From positions 2,451,001 through 2,515,000 of the forward strand of contig NZ_JAPENY010000002.1 in assembly GCF_026341825.1 (NCBI RefSeq): a stretch of DNA of 64,000 nucleotides, written 5' to 3'. The stretch is from Streptomyces sp. NBC_00620 (GTDB taxonomy: Bacteria > Actinomycetota > Actinomycetes > Streptomycetales > Streptomycetaceae). Positions 1 to 7,038 of this stretch are shown here, piece by piece (the stretch's first letter is position 1; each line of letters starts with the position of its first letter). The notes beneath the pieces are model-generated. The model was not told where the DNA came from. It saw only the letters and a list, made by a program, of their open reading frames with translations, and did no database searches. Position numbers and translations under genes: made by a program.

Positions 1-58
1 CGCGGTCGGGGACCACGTCGACGACCGACTCGAACAGGTCGGCAAGGTTGTACTCCAC
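1..58 (-). CDS. acyl-CoA synthetase, N-terminal fragment (runs off the window)
   Basis: Read on the minus strand from a GTG at 58, the sequence gives VEYNLADLFESVVDVVPDR before leaving the window. This is the usual first block of fatty-acyl-CoA synthetases of the FadD/AMP-binding family. A GGAGGAG ribosome binding site lies just upstream (about 61-68). Such enzymes activate carboxylic acids to CoA thioesters. The gene diverges from the crotonase and thiolase genes on the plus strand, which fits a shared acyl-CoA pathway. Only 19 residues are visible, so the substrate class is unknown and the family call rests on this short block and the context. Confidence 0.6.
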   Translation of the reverse strand, partial: MEYNLADLFESVVDVVPDR

Positions 59-254
59 CGCTCCTCCTGACCCCGGACGACTTTGACGGCCCATCGGCTC
101 GGCGCCATCGGCTCGACGGTCATCAGAGCAAAGCCGGACCCAACTGTGAAGGGTCCGCGCAGAAGAAATCTGACTACCTGTCAGAAAACTCTTGTACTGG
201 CTCCGCGCCTCCTGCAACCTGTTCTCGCATCCGAGACGGTCGGAGACGACTGCA

Positions 255-284
255 CGACCGGAGTCGACCGGAGTCGACCGGAGA
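255..284. repeat. three 10-bp tandem repeats between divergent genes
   Basis: CGACCGGAGT occurs at 255-264 and 265-274 and as CGACCGGAGA at 275-284. The 10-bp period is about one helical turn. The array lies in the divergent promoter region (59-319), about 35 bp before the crotonase start. A stacked regulator site or a replication-slippage product are both possible. Confidence 0.6.
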
Positions 285-319
285 CGGTCCGGGACGGTTC
301 CAGACGGGGAGGAAGCCAA

Positions 320-1120
320 ATGGGTGGTACGGAACACCTCACCGTGCAGCGCGAAGGCGCCACACTGGTACTCACGCTCAACAGGCCCGAGGTCAAGAAC
401 GCGCTCTCGCTGCCGATGCTGGTCGGCCTGTACGACGGCTGGATCGAGGCCGACGAGGACGACGCGATCCGCTCGATCGTGCTCACCGGCGCGGGAGGCG
501 CCTTCTGCGCCGGGATGGACCTCAAGGCGCTGGCCGGGCAGGGCATGGAGGGCCAGGAGTACCGGGACCGGATGAAGGCGGACCCGGATCTGCACTGGAA
601 GGCGATGCTCCGCCACCACCGTCCCCGCAAGCCGGTGATCGCCGCCGTCGAAGGACACTGCGTCGCGGGCGGCACCGAGATACTCCAGGGCACCGACATC
701 CGCCTCGCCGGCCAGTCGGCCACCTTCGGGCTCTTCGAGGTGCGGCGCGGCCTGTTCCCGATCGGCGGCTCGACGGTCCGCCTCCAGCGGCAGATCCCGC
801 GCACCCACGCCCTCGAAATGCTGCTCACCGGACGCCCGTACACGGCGCGGGAAGCCGCCGACATCGGCCTGATCGGGCATGTCGTCCCCGACGGCACCGC
901 TCTCGACAAGGCCCTCGCGATCGCCGAGCAGATCAACGCCTGCGGCCCGCTGGCCGTCGAGGCCGTCAAAGCGTCCGTGTACGAGACCGCCGAGATGACC
1001 GAGACCGACGGACTCGCCGCCGAACTGGCCCGCGGCTGGCCGGTCTTCGACACCGCCGACGCCAAGGAGGGGTCCCGGGCCTTCGCCGAGAAGCGCCCGC
1101 CCGTCTACCGGCGCGCCTGA
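320..1120 (+). CDS. enoyl-CoA hydratase/isomerase (crotonase) family protein
   Basis: A 266-residue crotonase-fold protein. The ATG at 320 is chosen because GGGAGGAAG lies about 6 bp upstream; the frame is open further upstream but that part looks non-coding. The oxyanion-hole segments NALS (27-30) and AFCAGMDL (61-68) are present. E120 and E140 match the two catalytic glutamates of classical enoyl-CoA hydratase, so hydration of a 2-enoyl-CoA is the simplest prediction. It stands first in a series with a DUF35 protein and two thiolase-like proteins. Hydratase followed by retro-aldol cleavage is the order used in steroid side-chain degradation. The actual acyl-CoA substrate is not evident. Confidence 0.9.
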   Translation: MGGTEHLTVQREGATLVLTLNRPEVKNALSLPMLVGLYDGWIEADEDDAIRSIVLTGAGGAFCAGMDLKALAGQGMEGQEYRDRMKADPDLHWKAMLRHHRPRKPVIAAVEGHCVAGGTEILQGTDIRLAGQSATFGLFEVRRGLFPIGGSTVRLQRQIPRTHALEMLLTGRPYTAREAADIGLIGHVVPDGTALDKALAIAEQINACGPLAVEAVKASVYETAEMTETDGLAAELARGWPVFDTADAKEGSRAFAEKRPPVYRRA

Positions 1121-1165
1121 TCCTCGAAAGAGACACGCGCCTGACCTCCGAAGGAGACATCCGGG

Positions 1166-2113
1166 ATGCCCGAAGTCCTCAAAGCCCCCCTCGTCGTCGA
1201 GTTCCCCTTCACCCGCTCACTCGGCCCCGTCCAGAGCGCGTTCCTCACAGGTCTCCGCGAGCGCGTCGTGCTCGGCGTGCGGACCGGCGACGGCCGGACG
1301 CTCGTCCCGCCCGTCGAGTACGACCCCGTCACCGCCGAGGAGATACGCGACCTCGTCGAAGTCGCCCCCACCGGCACAGTCACCACCTGGGCCTGGAACC
1401 ACGAACCCCGCCGCGGCCAGCCCCTCGACACCCCCTTCGCCTGGGTCCTGGTCCAGCTCGACGGCGCCGACACCGGCCTGCTGCACGCCCTCGACGCCCC
1501 CGGCCCCGACGCCGTCCACACCGGCATGCGCGTCCGCGTCCGCTGGGCCGAAGAACGCTCCGGCGCCATCACCGACATCGCCTGCTTCGAGCCGTACGAC
1601 GGCGATCCGTCGGAGCCCACAGGCCGCGGACACGACGGCCGCTTCGAGGACATGGTCACCGGAATCGTCGCCCCCGCCCGGCTCGACTACGTCTACTCGC
1701 CGGGCCGCGCCCAGTCCGCCTACATCAACGCCCTCTCCGAGCAGCGGACCGTCGGCGAACGCTGCCCGTCCTGCCGCAAGGTGTACGTCCCACCCAGGGG
1801 TGCGTGCCCCACATGTGGCGTGGCCACATCGGAGCAGGTGGAAGTGGGCCCGGGCGGCACGGTCACGACGTACTGCATCGTCAACATCAAGGCGAAGAAC
1901 CTCGACATCGAAGTGCCGTACGTCTACGCGCACATCGCCCTCGACGGCGCCGACCTCGCGCTGCACGGCCGTATCGGCGGCATCCCCTACGACCAGGTGC
2001 GGATGGGCCTGCGCGTCGAGCCGGTGTGGACGGCGGGCGGCCGCTACCCCGACCACTACCGGCCGACCGGCGAGCCGGACGCGGACTACGAGATGTACAA
2101 GGAGCTGCTGTGA
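1166..2113 (+). CDS. tandem OB-fold DUF35 protein (zinc ribbon in second half only)
   Basis: 315 residues with two OB-fold/DUF35-type modules, about 40-145 and 190-300. The second begins with a zinc ribbon (C200, C203, C214, C217). The first has no matching cysteines, so it looks like a duplicated module that lost its metal site. DUF35 proteins pair with thiolase-fold partners and act as acyl-CoA-binding subunits, for example ChsH2-DUF35 with Ltp2. The next gene overlaps by 4 bp (GTGA) and is a thiolase-fold protein, which supports such a complex. The start ATG follows GAAGGAGAC. A near-duplicate of the stop-plus-RBS segment precedes it (1113-1136 and 1137-1160). Confidence 0.85.
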   Translation: MPEVLKAPLVVEFPFTRSLGPVQSAFLTGLRERVVLGVRTGDGRTLVPPVEYDPVTAEEIRDLVEVAPTGTVTTWAWNHEPRRGQPLDTPFAWVLVQLDGADTGLLHALDAPGPDAVHTGMRVRVRWAEERSGAITDIACFEPYDGDPSEPTGRGHDGRFEDMVTGIVAPARLDYVYSPGRAQSAYINALSEQRTVGERCPSCRKVYVPPRGACPTCGVATSEQVEVGPGGTVTTYCIVNIKAKNLDIEVPYVYAHIALDGADLALHGRIGGIPYDQVRMGLRVEPVWTAGGRYPDHYRPTGEPDADYEMYKELL

Positions 2114-3159
2114 CGCGTGAGATTGCCGTGGTCGCCTTCGCGCAGACCGACCACCGGCGCACCAGCGACGAGCACTCCGAGGTGGAGATGCTCATCCCGG
2201 TCCTGCACGGCGTCCTCGACCAGACGGGCCTGAAGACGAGCGACATCGGCTTCACCTGCTCCGGCTCCACGGACTACCTCGCGGGCCGTGCCTTCTCCTT
2301 CACCATGGCGCTCGACGGGGTGGGCGCCTGGCCGCCGATCTCCGAGTCGCACGTGGAGATGGACGGCGCGTGGGCCCTGTACGAGGCGTGGACCAAGCTG
2401 CTGACCGGCGACGCCGACACCGCGCTCGTGTACGGGTACGGCAAGTCCTCGCCCGGCTCCGTACGGGACGTCCTGACCCGGCAGCTCGACCCGTACTACC
2501 TGGCGCCGCTCTGGCCGGACTCCGTCGCGCTCGCGGCACTGCAGGCGCAGGCGCTCATCGACGCGGGCGAGACCGACGAACCCGCGCTCGCCGGTGTGGC
2601 CTCCCGGAGCCGCGCGTCGGCATCCGCCAACTCCCATGCCCAGCTGAGGGGTTCGGTTGCTCAGGGCGATTACGTCGTACGTCCCTTGCGCACCGGCGAC
2701 TGCCCGCCCGTCGGCGACGGAGCCGCCGCCGTGATCCTCGCGGCGGGGGAGCGGGCCCGCGAGCTCTGCGAGCGGCCCGCCTGGATCCGGGGCATCGACC
2801 ACCGCATCGAGGCGCACAGCCTCGGCGTCCGCGACCTGACCGACTCGCCGTCCACGCGCCTCGCCGCCGAGCGGGCCGGCGCCTTCGAACGGCCCGTGGA
2901 CACCGCCGAGTTGCATGCACCGTTCACTTCCCAGGAGGTCGTCCTGCGCAAGTCGCTGCGCCTGGGGGACGAGGTGAGCGTCAACCCCTCCGGAGGGGCA
3001 CTCGCCGCCAACCCGGTGATGGCGACGGGGCTCATCCGCATCGGTGAGGCCGCCGCCCGTATCCATCGCGGTGAGTCCGACCGGGCGCTGGCCCATGCCA
3101 CTTCGGGCCCGTGCCTCCAGCAGAACCTGGTCGCCGTACTCGAAGGGGATGCCCGATGA
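2110..3159 (+). CDS. thiolase-fold protein without catalytic Cys (Ltp-like)
   Basis: 349 residues starting at a GTG that overlaps the preceding TGA. The fold is that of thiolase/SCP-x acetyltransferases, but the nucleophile segment reads ESHVEMDGAWAL (79-90) with no Cys. The C-terminal GHPxGATG motif is changed to ANPVMATG. Loss of the Cys and His argues against thiolysis and fits aldolase-type lipid-transfer proteins such as Ltp2. Overlap with the DUF35 gene upstream and the second thiolase downstream indicates translational coupling and probably one complex. The assignment as retro-aldolase is inference. Confidence 0.8.
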   Translation: MTREIAVVAFAQTDHRRTSDEHSEVEMLIPVLHGVLDQTGLKTSDIGFTCSGSTDYLAGRAFSFTMALDGVGAWPPISESHVEMDGAWALYEAWTKLLTGDADTALVYGYGKSSPGSVRDVLTRQLDPYYLAPLWPDSVALAALQAQALIDAGETDEPALAGVASRSRASASANSHAQLRGSVAQGDYVVRPLRTGDCPPVGDGAAAVILAAGERARELCERPAWIRGIDHRIEAHSLGVRDLTDSPSTRLAAERAGAFERPVDTAELHAPFTSQEVVLRKSLRLGDEVSVNPSGGALAANPVMATGLIRIGEAAARIHRGESDRALAHATSGPCLQQNLVAVLEGDAR

Positions 3160-4322
3160 GCAAGGAGCCCGTGGCCGTCGTAGGCATCGGCCAGACCAAG
3201 CATGTGGCCGCCCGACGGGACGTGTCGATGGCGGGACTGGTCCGCGAGGCCGCCCAACGAGCGCTGGCCGACGCCGAGTTGACGTGGGCGGACATCGACG
3301 CGGTCGTCATCGGCAAGGCGCCCGACTTCTTCGAGGGCGTCATGATGCCGGAGCTCTATCTCGCCGACGCGCTCGGTGCCGTCGGCAAACCGATGCTCCG
3401 GGTGCACACGGCGGGCTCGGTCGGCGGATCGACGGCACTCGTCGCCACCAACCTGATCGCGGGGCGCGTCCACGGCACCGTCCTGACCCTCGCCTACGAG
3501 AAGCAGTCCGAGTCGAACGCCATGTGGGGCCTGTCGCTGCCGATCCCCTTCACGCAGCCGCTTCTCGCCGGGGCGGGCGGCTTCTTCGCGCCGCACGTAC
3601 GGGCGTACATGCGGCGCACGGGCGCGCCCGACACGGTCGGCTCGCTGGTCGCGTACAAGGACCGTCGCAACGCGCTCAAGAACCCGTACGCGCATCTCCA
3701 CGAGCACGACATCACGCTGGAGAAGGTCCAGGCCTCGCCCATGCTGTGGGACCCGATCCGGTACTCCGAGACCTGCCCGTCCTCGGACGGGGCGTGCGCG
3801 ATGGTTCTCACCGACCGCGCGGGGGCGGCCCGTTCGCCGCGGCCGCCCGCCTGGCTGCACGGCGGCGCGATGCGCAGCGAGCCAACGCTCTTCGCGGGCA
3901 AGGACTTTGTCTCGCCGCAGGCGGGCAAGGACTGCGCGGCCGACGTGTACCGGCAGGCCGGGATCGCGGACCCGCGCCGTGACATCGACGCCGTCGAGAT
4001 GTACGTACCGTTCTCCTGGTACGAGCCGATGTGGCTGGAGAACCTCGGTTTCGCCGAGGAGGGAGAGGGCTGGAAGCTCACTGAATCCGGGGTGACGGAG
4101 CTTGATGGGGACCTGCCCGTCAACATGTCGGGTGGAGTGCTCTCCACCAATCCGATCGGCGCCTCCGGCATGATCCGGTTCGCCGAGGCGGCACTTCAGG
4201 TGCGCGGCCAGGCCGGAGATCACCAGGTCGACGGGGCTCGCCGGGTGCTGGGGCACGCCTACGGCGGCGGATCCCAGTTCTTCTCGATGTGGCTGGTCGG
4301 GGCCGCGCCGCCCGCCTCCTGA
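3156..4322 (+). CDS. second thiolase-fold (lipid-transfer-type) protein
   Basis: 388 residues; the ATG overlaps the preceding stop (ATGA). Similar in architecture to non-specific lipid-transfer/thiolase proteins. The usual nucleophile loop reads HTAGSVGGST, again without Cys, and the C-terminal motif is STNPIGASG instead of GHPxGATG. With the neighbour it may form a heterodimer in which DUF35 binds the acyl-CoA, as known for aldolase complexes of steroid side-chain breakdown. It ends the tight gene set; the next gene starts 83 bp later. An alternative is a biosynthetic condensing enzyme. Confidence 0.8.
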   Translation: MSKEPVAVVGIGQTKHVAARRDVSMAGLVREAAQRALADAELTWADIDAVVIGKAPDFFEGVMMPELYLADALGAVGKPMLRVHTAGSVGGSTALVATNLIAGRVHGTVLTLAYEKQSESNAMWGLSLPIPFTQPLLAGAGGFFAPHVRAYMRRTGAPDTVGSLVAYKDRRNALKNPYAHLHEHDITLEKVQASPMLWDPIRYSETCPSSDGACAMVLTDRAGAARSPRPPAWLHGGAMRSEPTLFAGKDFVSPQAGKDCAADVYRQAGIADPRRDIDAVEMYVPFSWYEPMWLENLGFAEEGEGWKLTESGVTELDGDLPVNMSGGVLSTNPIGASGMIRFAEAALQVRGQAGDHQVDGARRVLGHAYGGGSQFFSMWLVGAAPPAS

Positions 4323-4405
4323 AACCGTCCCCCTCACGTGGCCTGTCCGCCGCCCGAACCGATCGCTAGGCTGGCCGCGGACGACGAACCGGGAGGAGCA
4401 CGGAC

Positions 4406-4648
4406 GTGGCCGAAAGCACCATTGAGCAGCACCCGCTCGCGGGCTGGGACAAGCCGGAGCTGGACCTCAGTGCAGCAGAGTGGCATTCCAGCAGCCGAGG
4501 ACGGGGAGACGTCCAGATCGCCTTTGTCGAGGGCTTCATCGCGATGCGCAACAGTGGCCGGCCCGAGAGCCCTTCCTTGATCTTCACCCCGGCGGAATGG
4601 GGCGCGTTCGTGTCGGGGGCGCGGGAGGGCGAGTTCGACCTGACCTGA
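4406..4648 (+). CDS. DUF397 domain protein
   Basis: An 80-residue protein matching the DUF397 family (WHSSSRG near 25-31; SPSLIFTPAEWGAFV near the C-terminus). The start is GTG after GGGAGGAG at about 4390-4397. DUF397 proteins are abundant in Streptomyces and usually sit beside an XRE-family regulator with which they act, as in the BldB/WhiJ-type systems. Here no such partner adjoins it; the nearest XRE gene, at 5699-6289, is of the cupin type and on the other strand. Function is therefore not assigned. Confidence 0.85.
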   Translation: MAESTIEQHPLAGWDKPELDLSAAEWHSSSRGRGDVQIAFVEGFIAMRNSGRPESPSLIFTPAEWGAFVSGAREGEFDLT

Positions 4649-4668
4649 CCTGTGCTGCTTCGGAGGTG

Positions 4669-4703
4669 ATCCTCCCTTCTTCTTGAGGACAGGAGGGGAG
4701 GAT
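4669..4703 (+). terminator. possible terminator after DUF397 gene
   Basis: ATCCTCCC (4669-4676) pairs perfectly with GGGAGGAT (4696-4703) across a 19-base loop, 20 bp after the stop. There is no U-tract, as is common in Streptomyces. The long loop lowers confidence. Confidence 0.4.
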
Positions 4704-4886
4704 GACCGCTGTACGCGTCGGCGGGAGTGCACCGACGCCGACCGATCCCTCTCGGGGGTCGGCCCGAGGCCGCTGAGGTACATGACCGGCGGCGTTGTTG
4801 CGCTTCTCTTCGGGTGTCGTCTGGTGCGCGGCGTGCATGGTTCGGCTGCTTACGGGCGGGAGACTGCGGGATGGTGTTTGCCTACT

Positions 4887-4904
4887 GGGCAAATTAAATC
4901 GCCC
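4887..4904. promoter_or_regulatory. A+T-rich palindromic operator candidate
   Basis: GGGCAAATTAAATCGCCC is an imperfect dyad centred on an A+T core, striking in such G+C-rich DNA. It lies 83 bp before the hydrolase start. Closely similar dyads occur at 11735-11752 and 11756-11771 before the aldolase operon. The adjoining XRE-cupin regulator and the Lrp protein at 11.8 kb are candidate binders. Confidence 0.5.
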
Positions 4905-4987
4905 TGTGGGTTGACCGTGTGTGCTGCTCGCCCGATCCTGGGAGCAGCCGTCCGCAGGGACGCGCGACTCGCAGGAGGAAGAGCGAA

Positions 4988-5683
4988 ATGGCGACATTCG
5001 TACTGATTCATGGTTCCTGGGGTGGGGGATGGGTCTGGGACCGCATGCGGCCCGTTCTGGAAGAGGCGGGTCACCGTGTACTGACTCCCACGCTCACCGG
5101 GTTCGCCGAGAAACACGATCTGTCCCGGTCGGATGTGGGGCTCTCCGTCAATGTCCAGGAGGTCGCCGACCTGCTCGCCATCGAGGGGGTCGACGACGCG
5201 ATCCTCGTGGGCCACAGCTACGGCGGCATGGTCATCACCGGGGTGGCGGCCCTCGCCCCGGATCGCATCAGTCAGATCGTGTACGTGGACGCCTTCGCCC
5301 CCACCACCGGTGAGTCGGCCTTCACGGTGCTTCCTTGGCTGGAGGACGCGTTCACGGCCCCCGAGGGAGGCCCGGACTGGGAGGTCGCCCCGCTGGACCC
5401 GCGCGCGCTCGGCGCAGACGAGGACGGCGCCACGTGGCTGGAGAACGGCCTGACCCCCATGCCTCGCCTCACCCATGCCGAACCGCTGGGACCTGGCAGC
5501 GAGGAAGTCCTCGATGGCAAGCAGGTGACCTACATTCACTGCGCGGCCCAGGAGTTCTTCAACGACACCGCTGCGGCAGTGGCCAAGCGCGGGTTCCGCC
5601 TTGTCACCCTCACTGAGGTCACTCACGTCGAGGTACTGGTGCAGCCGCAGGTCCTGGCCCGCGAACTGCTCGCGCTTCTCTGA
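4988..5683 (+). CDS. alpha/beta-hydrolase (salicylate-esterase/EstC type)
   Basis: 231 residues. The ATG at 4988 follows AGGAGGAA with good spacing. The N-terminus MATFVLIHGSWGGGWVW carries the HG oxyanion motif typical of the methylesterase/EstC branch. The nucleophile elbow is GHSYGG with S77, and H213 in VTHVEV is the likely catalytic His. No signal peptide, so cytoplasmic. The promoter region contains the palindrome at 4887-4904. It converges with the XRE-cupin regulator gene 15 bp downstream. The substrate is unknown; small esters are likely from the family. Confidence 0.85.
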   Translation: MATFVLIHGSWGGGWVWDRMRPVLEEAGHRVLTPTLTGFAEKHDLSRSDVGLSVNVQEVADLLAIEGVDDAILVGHSYGGMVITGVAALAPDRISQIVYVDAFAPTTGESAFTVLPWLEDAFTAPEGGPDWEVAPLDPRALGADEDGATWLENGLTPMPRLTHAEPLGPGSEEVLDGKQVTYIHCAAQEFFNDTAAAVAKRGFRLVTLTEVTHVEVLVQPQVLARELLALL

Positions 5684-5698
5684 CCGGTCGGCGAACGG

Positions 5699-6289
5699 TC
5701 AGCGCCGGGGTTTCGGTGACGGAACCGGGTGATGCATCGGCATCGTCGCGGCGGTCGACGCGACCAGCACGGTGGCCGGTTTCTCGCCCTTGTTGGTCAA
5801 GCGGTGAACCTTCGACGAGTCGAAGTGAAGGGAATCGCCGGCGCTCAGGGCGATGTCCTTGCCGTCCAGGCGGAAATCGACGTCGCCCGACAGGATGTGC
5901 AGCCACTCTTCGCCCGCGTGCTTGGCGTCCTTGGTCGACTTTCCGGGCTCCACCTCGACACGGATGACCGCGATCGTCGATCCCGGGCCGCTCAGGACGG
6001 TGTAGTGCCCGTCCTGCCCGGGGTGCTCGACCGCATCGTCGGCTCGTACGAGGTGGTAGTCCTCCAGCTCCTGCTCCTGGATCAGCTCGCTCACCGAGAT
6101 CCCGTACACCCGGGCGATCTGGAGGAGGCTGCCGATGGACGGCTGCCGGTGCCCCTTCTCCAGGCGGGAGAGGTGTGTGACGGAGATGCCGGTCTGCTCG
6201 GACAAGGTCACCAGCGTGATGCCGCGTTCACTGCGCAGGTCTTTCAGTCGATGACCTACCCAAGCGTCCAGCTCGTTGTCGTCCGCCAT
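5699..6289 (-). CDS. XRE-family regulator with C-terminal cupin domain
   Basis: 196 residues from the ATG at 6289; a GTG at 6304 in the same frame would add five residues. Neither start has a well-placed RBS, so the start is uncertain. An HTH_3 domain spans about 12-66 (TLSEQTGISVTHLSRLEKG). A cupin_2 domain covers about 110-185 and probably senses a small ligand. Members of this PuuR/SutR-like group control catabolic genes. An inverted repeat TTGCC-N5-GGCAA lies in its upstream region. The neighbouring hydrolase and the aldolase operon at 9.4-11.7 kb share a related A+T-rich dyad and are candidate targets. Confidence 0.85.
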   Translation of the reverse strand: MADDNELDAWVGHRLKDLRSERGITLVTLSEQTGISVTHLSRLEKGHRQPSIGSLLQIARVYGISVSELIQEQELEDYHLVRADDAVEHPGQDGHYTVLSGPGSTIAVIRVEVEPGKSTKDAKHAGEEWLHILSGDVDFRLDGKDIALSAGDSLHFDSSKVHRLTNKGEKPATVLVASTAATMPMHHPVPSPKPRR

Positions 6290-6323
6290 GGTCGTAACAT
6301 ACACGCCTCATAGACAACGCATG

Positions 6324-6338
6324 TTGCCGAGATGGCAA
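6324..6338. promoter_or_regulatory. inverted repeat upstream of XRE-cupin gene
   Basis: TTGCC-GAGAT-GGCAA is a perfect 5-bp-arm dyad 35 bp before the regulator start, followed by GGCAAATATCGGCC, which resembles the dyads at 4887 and 11756. It may be an autoregulatory site. Confidence 0.4.
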
Positions 6339-6356
6339 ATATCGGCCGGCCTCCCC

Positions 6357-6968
6357 TTACGTCCCGGCGAGGATCGCAGCCACCCCGAATTCGAACCGCT
6401 CGTCGAAGGACGCCGGCGCGAGATGTCCGGCCACGCGGTGGAGGGAGGGATACGTCGTCCCGGAGATCGCGCTCGCCAGGATGTCGCCCAGCGGGCGCTG
6501 GTCGACCGCCTGCTCCTCCTGGGTGAGGCCCAGGGTGAAGTAGGTGACCGCCCACGCGGTCCACGCGGCCTCGCGGTCGCCAAGGCCGGACTTCAGCAGC
6601 GCTTCCACCAGGGTCTCCGCGAAGCGCAGGGTGTTCGGCTCGGCGGCGTAGGTACCCACCACCAGTGCGGCGCCGTCGCGATGGGACAGCAGGGCGCGGC
6701 GGTAGCGCCGGGTCAGCTCGCGGGCGCGTTCGTGGGGGGCGGCCGGCAGGCCGGTCAGCGGGATCTCGCCGAGTACGGCGTCCGCCATGAGCTCCAGCAT
6801 TCGGGCCTTGGTCTTCACATGCCACTGCACGGTGTTGATCCGCACGCCGAGACGGTCGGCGACCGCTCTCGTGGACACCGCGTCCAGGCCCTTCTCGTCC
6901 AGGAGATCCAGTCCCGCACGGATCACCGTAGCCGGATCCAGCCGGTCGCTCTGTTGCCTATTGGTCAC
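6357..6968 (-). CDS. TetR/AcrR-family repressor
   Basis: 203 residues starting at a GTG inside a palindrome. The N-terminal HTH (about 25-50, STRAVADRLGVRINTVQWHVK) and the C-terminal part resemble the TetR-C1 ligand-binding type. It is divergent from an FAD monooxygenase, 70 bp apart, the standard layout in which a TetR protein represses itself and the neighbouring oxygenase until an aromatic ligand binds. Two related operator-like dyads occupy the gap. Confidence 0.9.
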   Translation of the reverse strand: MTNRQQSDRLDPATVIRAGLDLLDEKGLDAVSTRAVADRLGVRINTVQWHVKTKARMLELMADAVLGEIPLTGLPAAPHERARELTRRYRRALLSHRDGAALVVGTYAAEPNTLRFAETLVEALLKSGLGDREAAWTAWAVTYFTLGLTQEEQAVDQRPLGDILASAISGTTYPSLHRVAGHLAPASFDERFEFGVAAILAGT

Positions 6969-7012
6969 TGACCTAGTTTACTGCATCTCGAAGGCCTTGG
7001 TCGGTGACCAAG
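6961..7012. promoter_or_regulatory. pair of TetR operator candidates
   Basis: TTGGTC-ACT-GACCTA (6961-6975) and CTTGGTC-GGT-GACCAAG (6996-7012) are related inverted repeats with 3-bp spacers, 34 bp between centres. The first covers the GTG start of the repressor; the second lies just before the monooxygenase. This fits reciprocal repression by the TetR protein. Confidence 0.65.
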
Positions 7013-7038
7013 AATTCGACCAGGAAATGGGTGATCGT

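Larger units (their letters stand above)
4649..4987. other. 339-bp intergenic region
   Basis: No convincing gene here. It holds a hairpin after the DUF397 gene (4669-4703) and an A+T-rich palindrome (4887-4904) in the promoter region of the alpha/beta-hydrolase gene. Both are listed separately. The middle part (4704-4886) shows nothing I can interpret. Confidence 0.6.

Noticed and set aside
2670..4337. 555-codon open frame antisense to the thiolase-like genes
   Set aside because: No domain and no RBS; the sense strand shows overlapping, well-conserved coding sequences.
4406..4648. DUF397 gene as part of a toxin-antitoxin-like XRE pair with 5699-6289
   Set aside because: The XRE protein has a cupin domain, lies more than 1 kb away on the other strand and is not of the DUF397-partner type.
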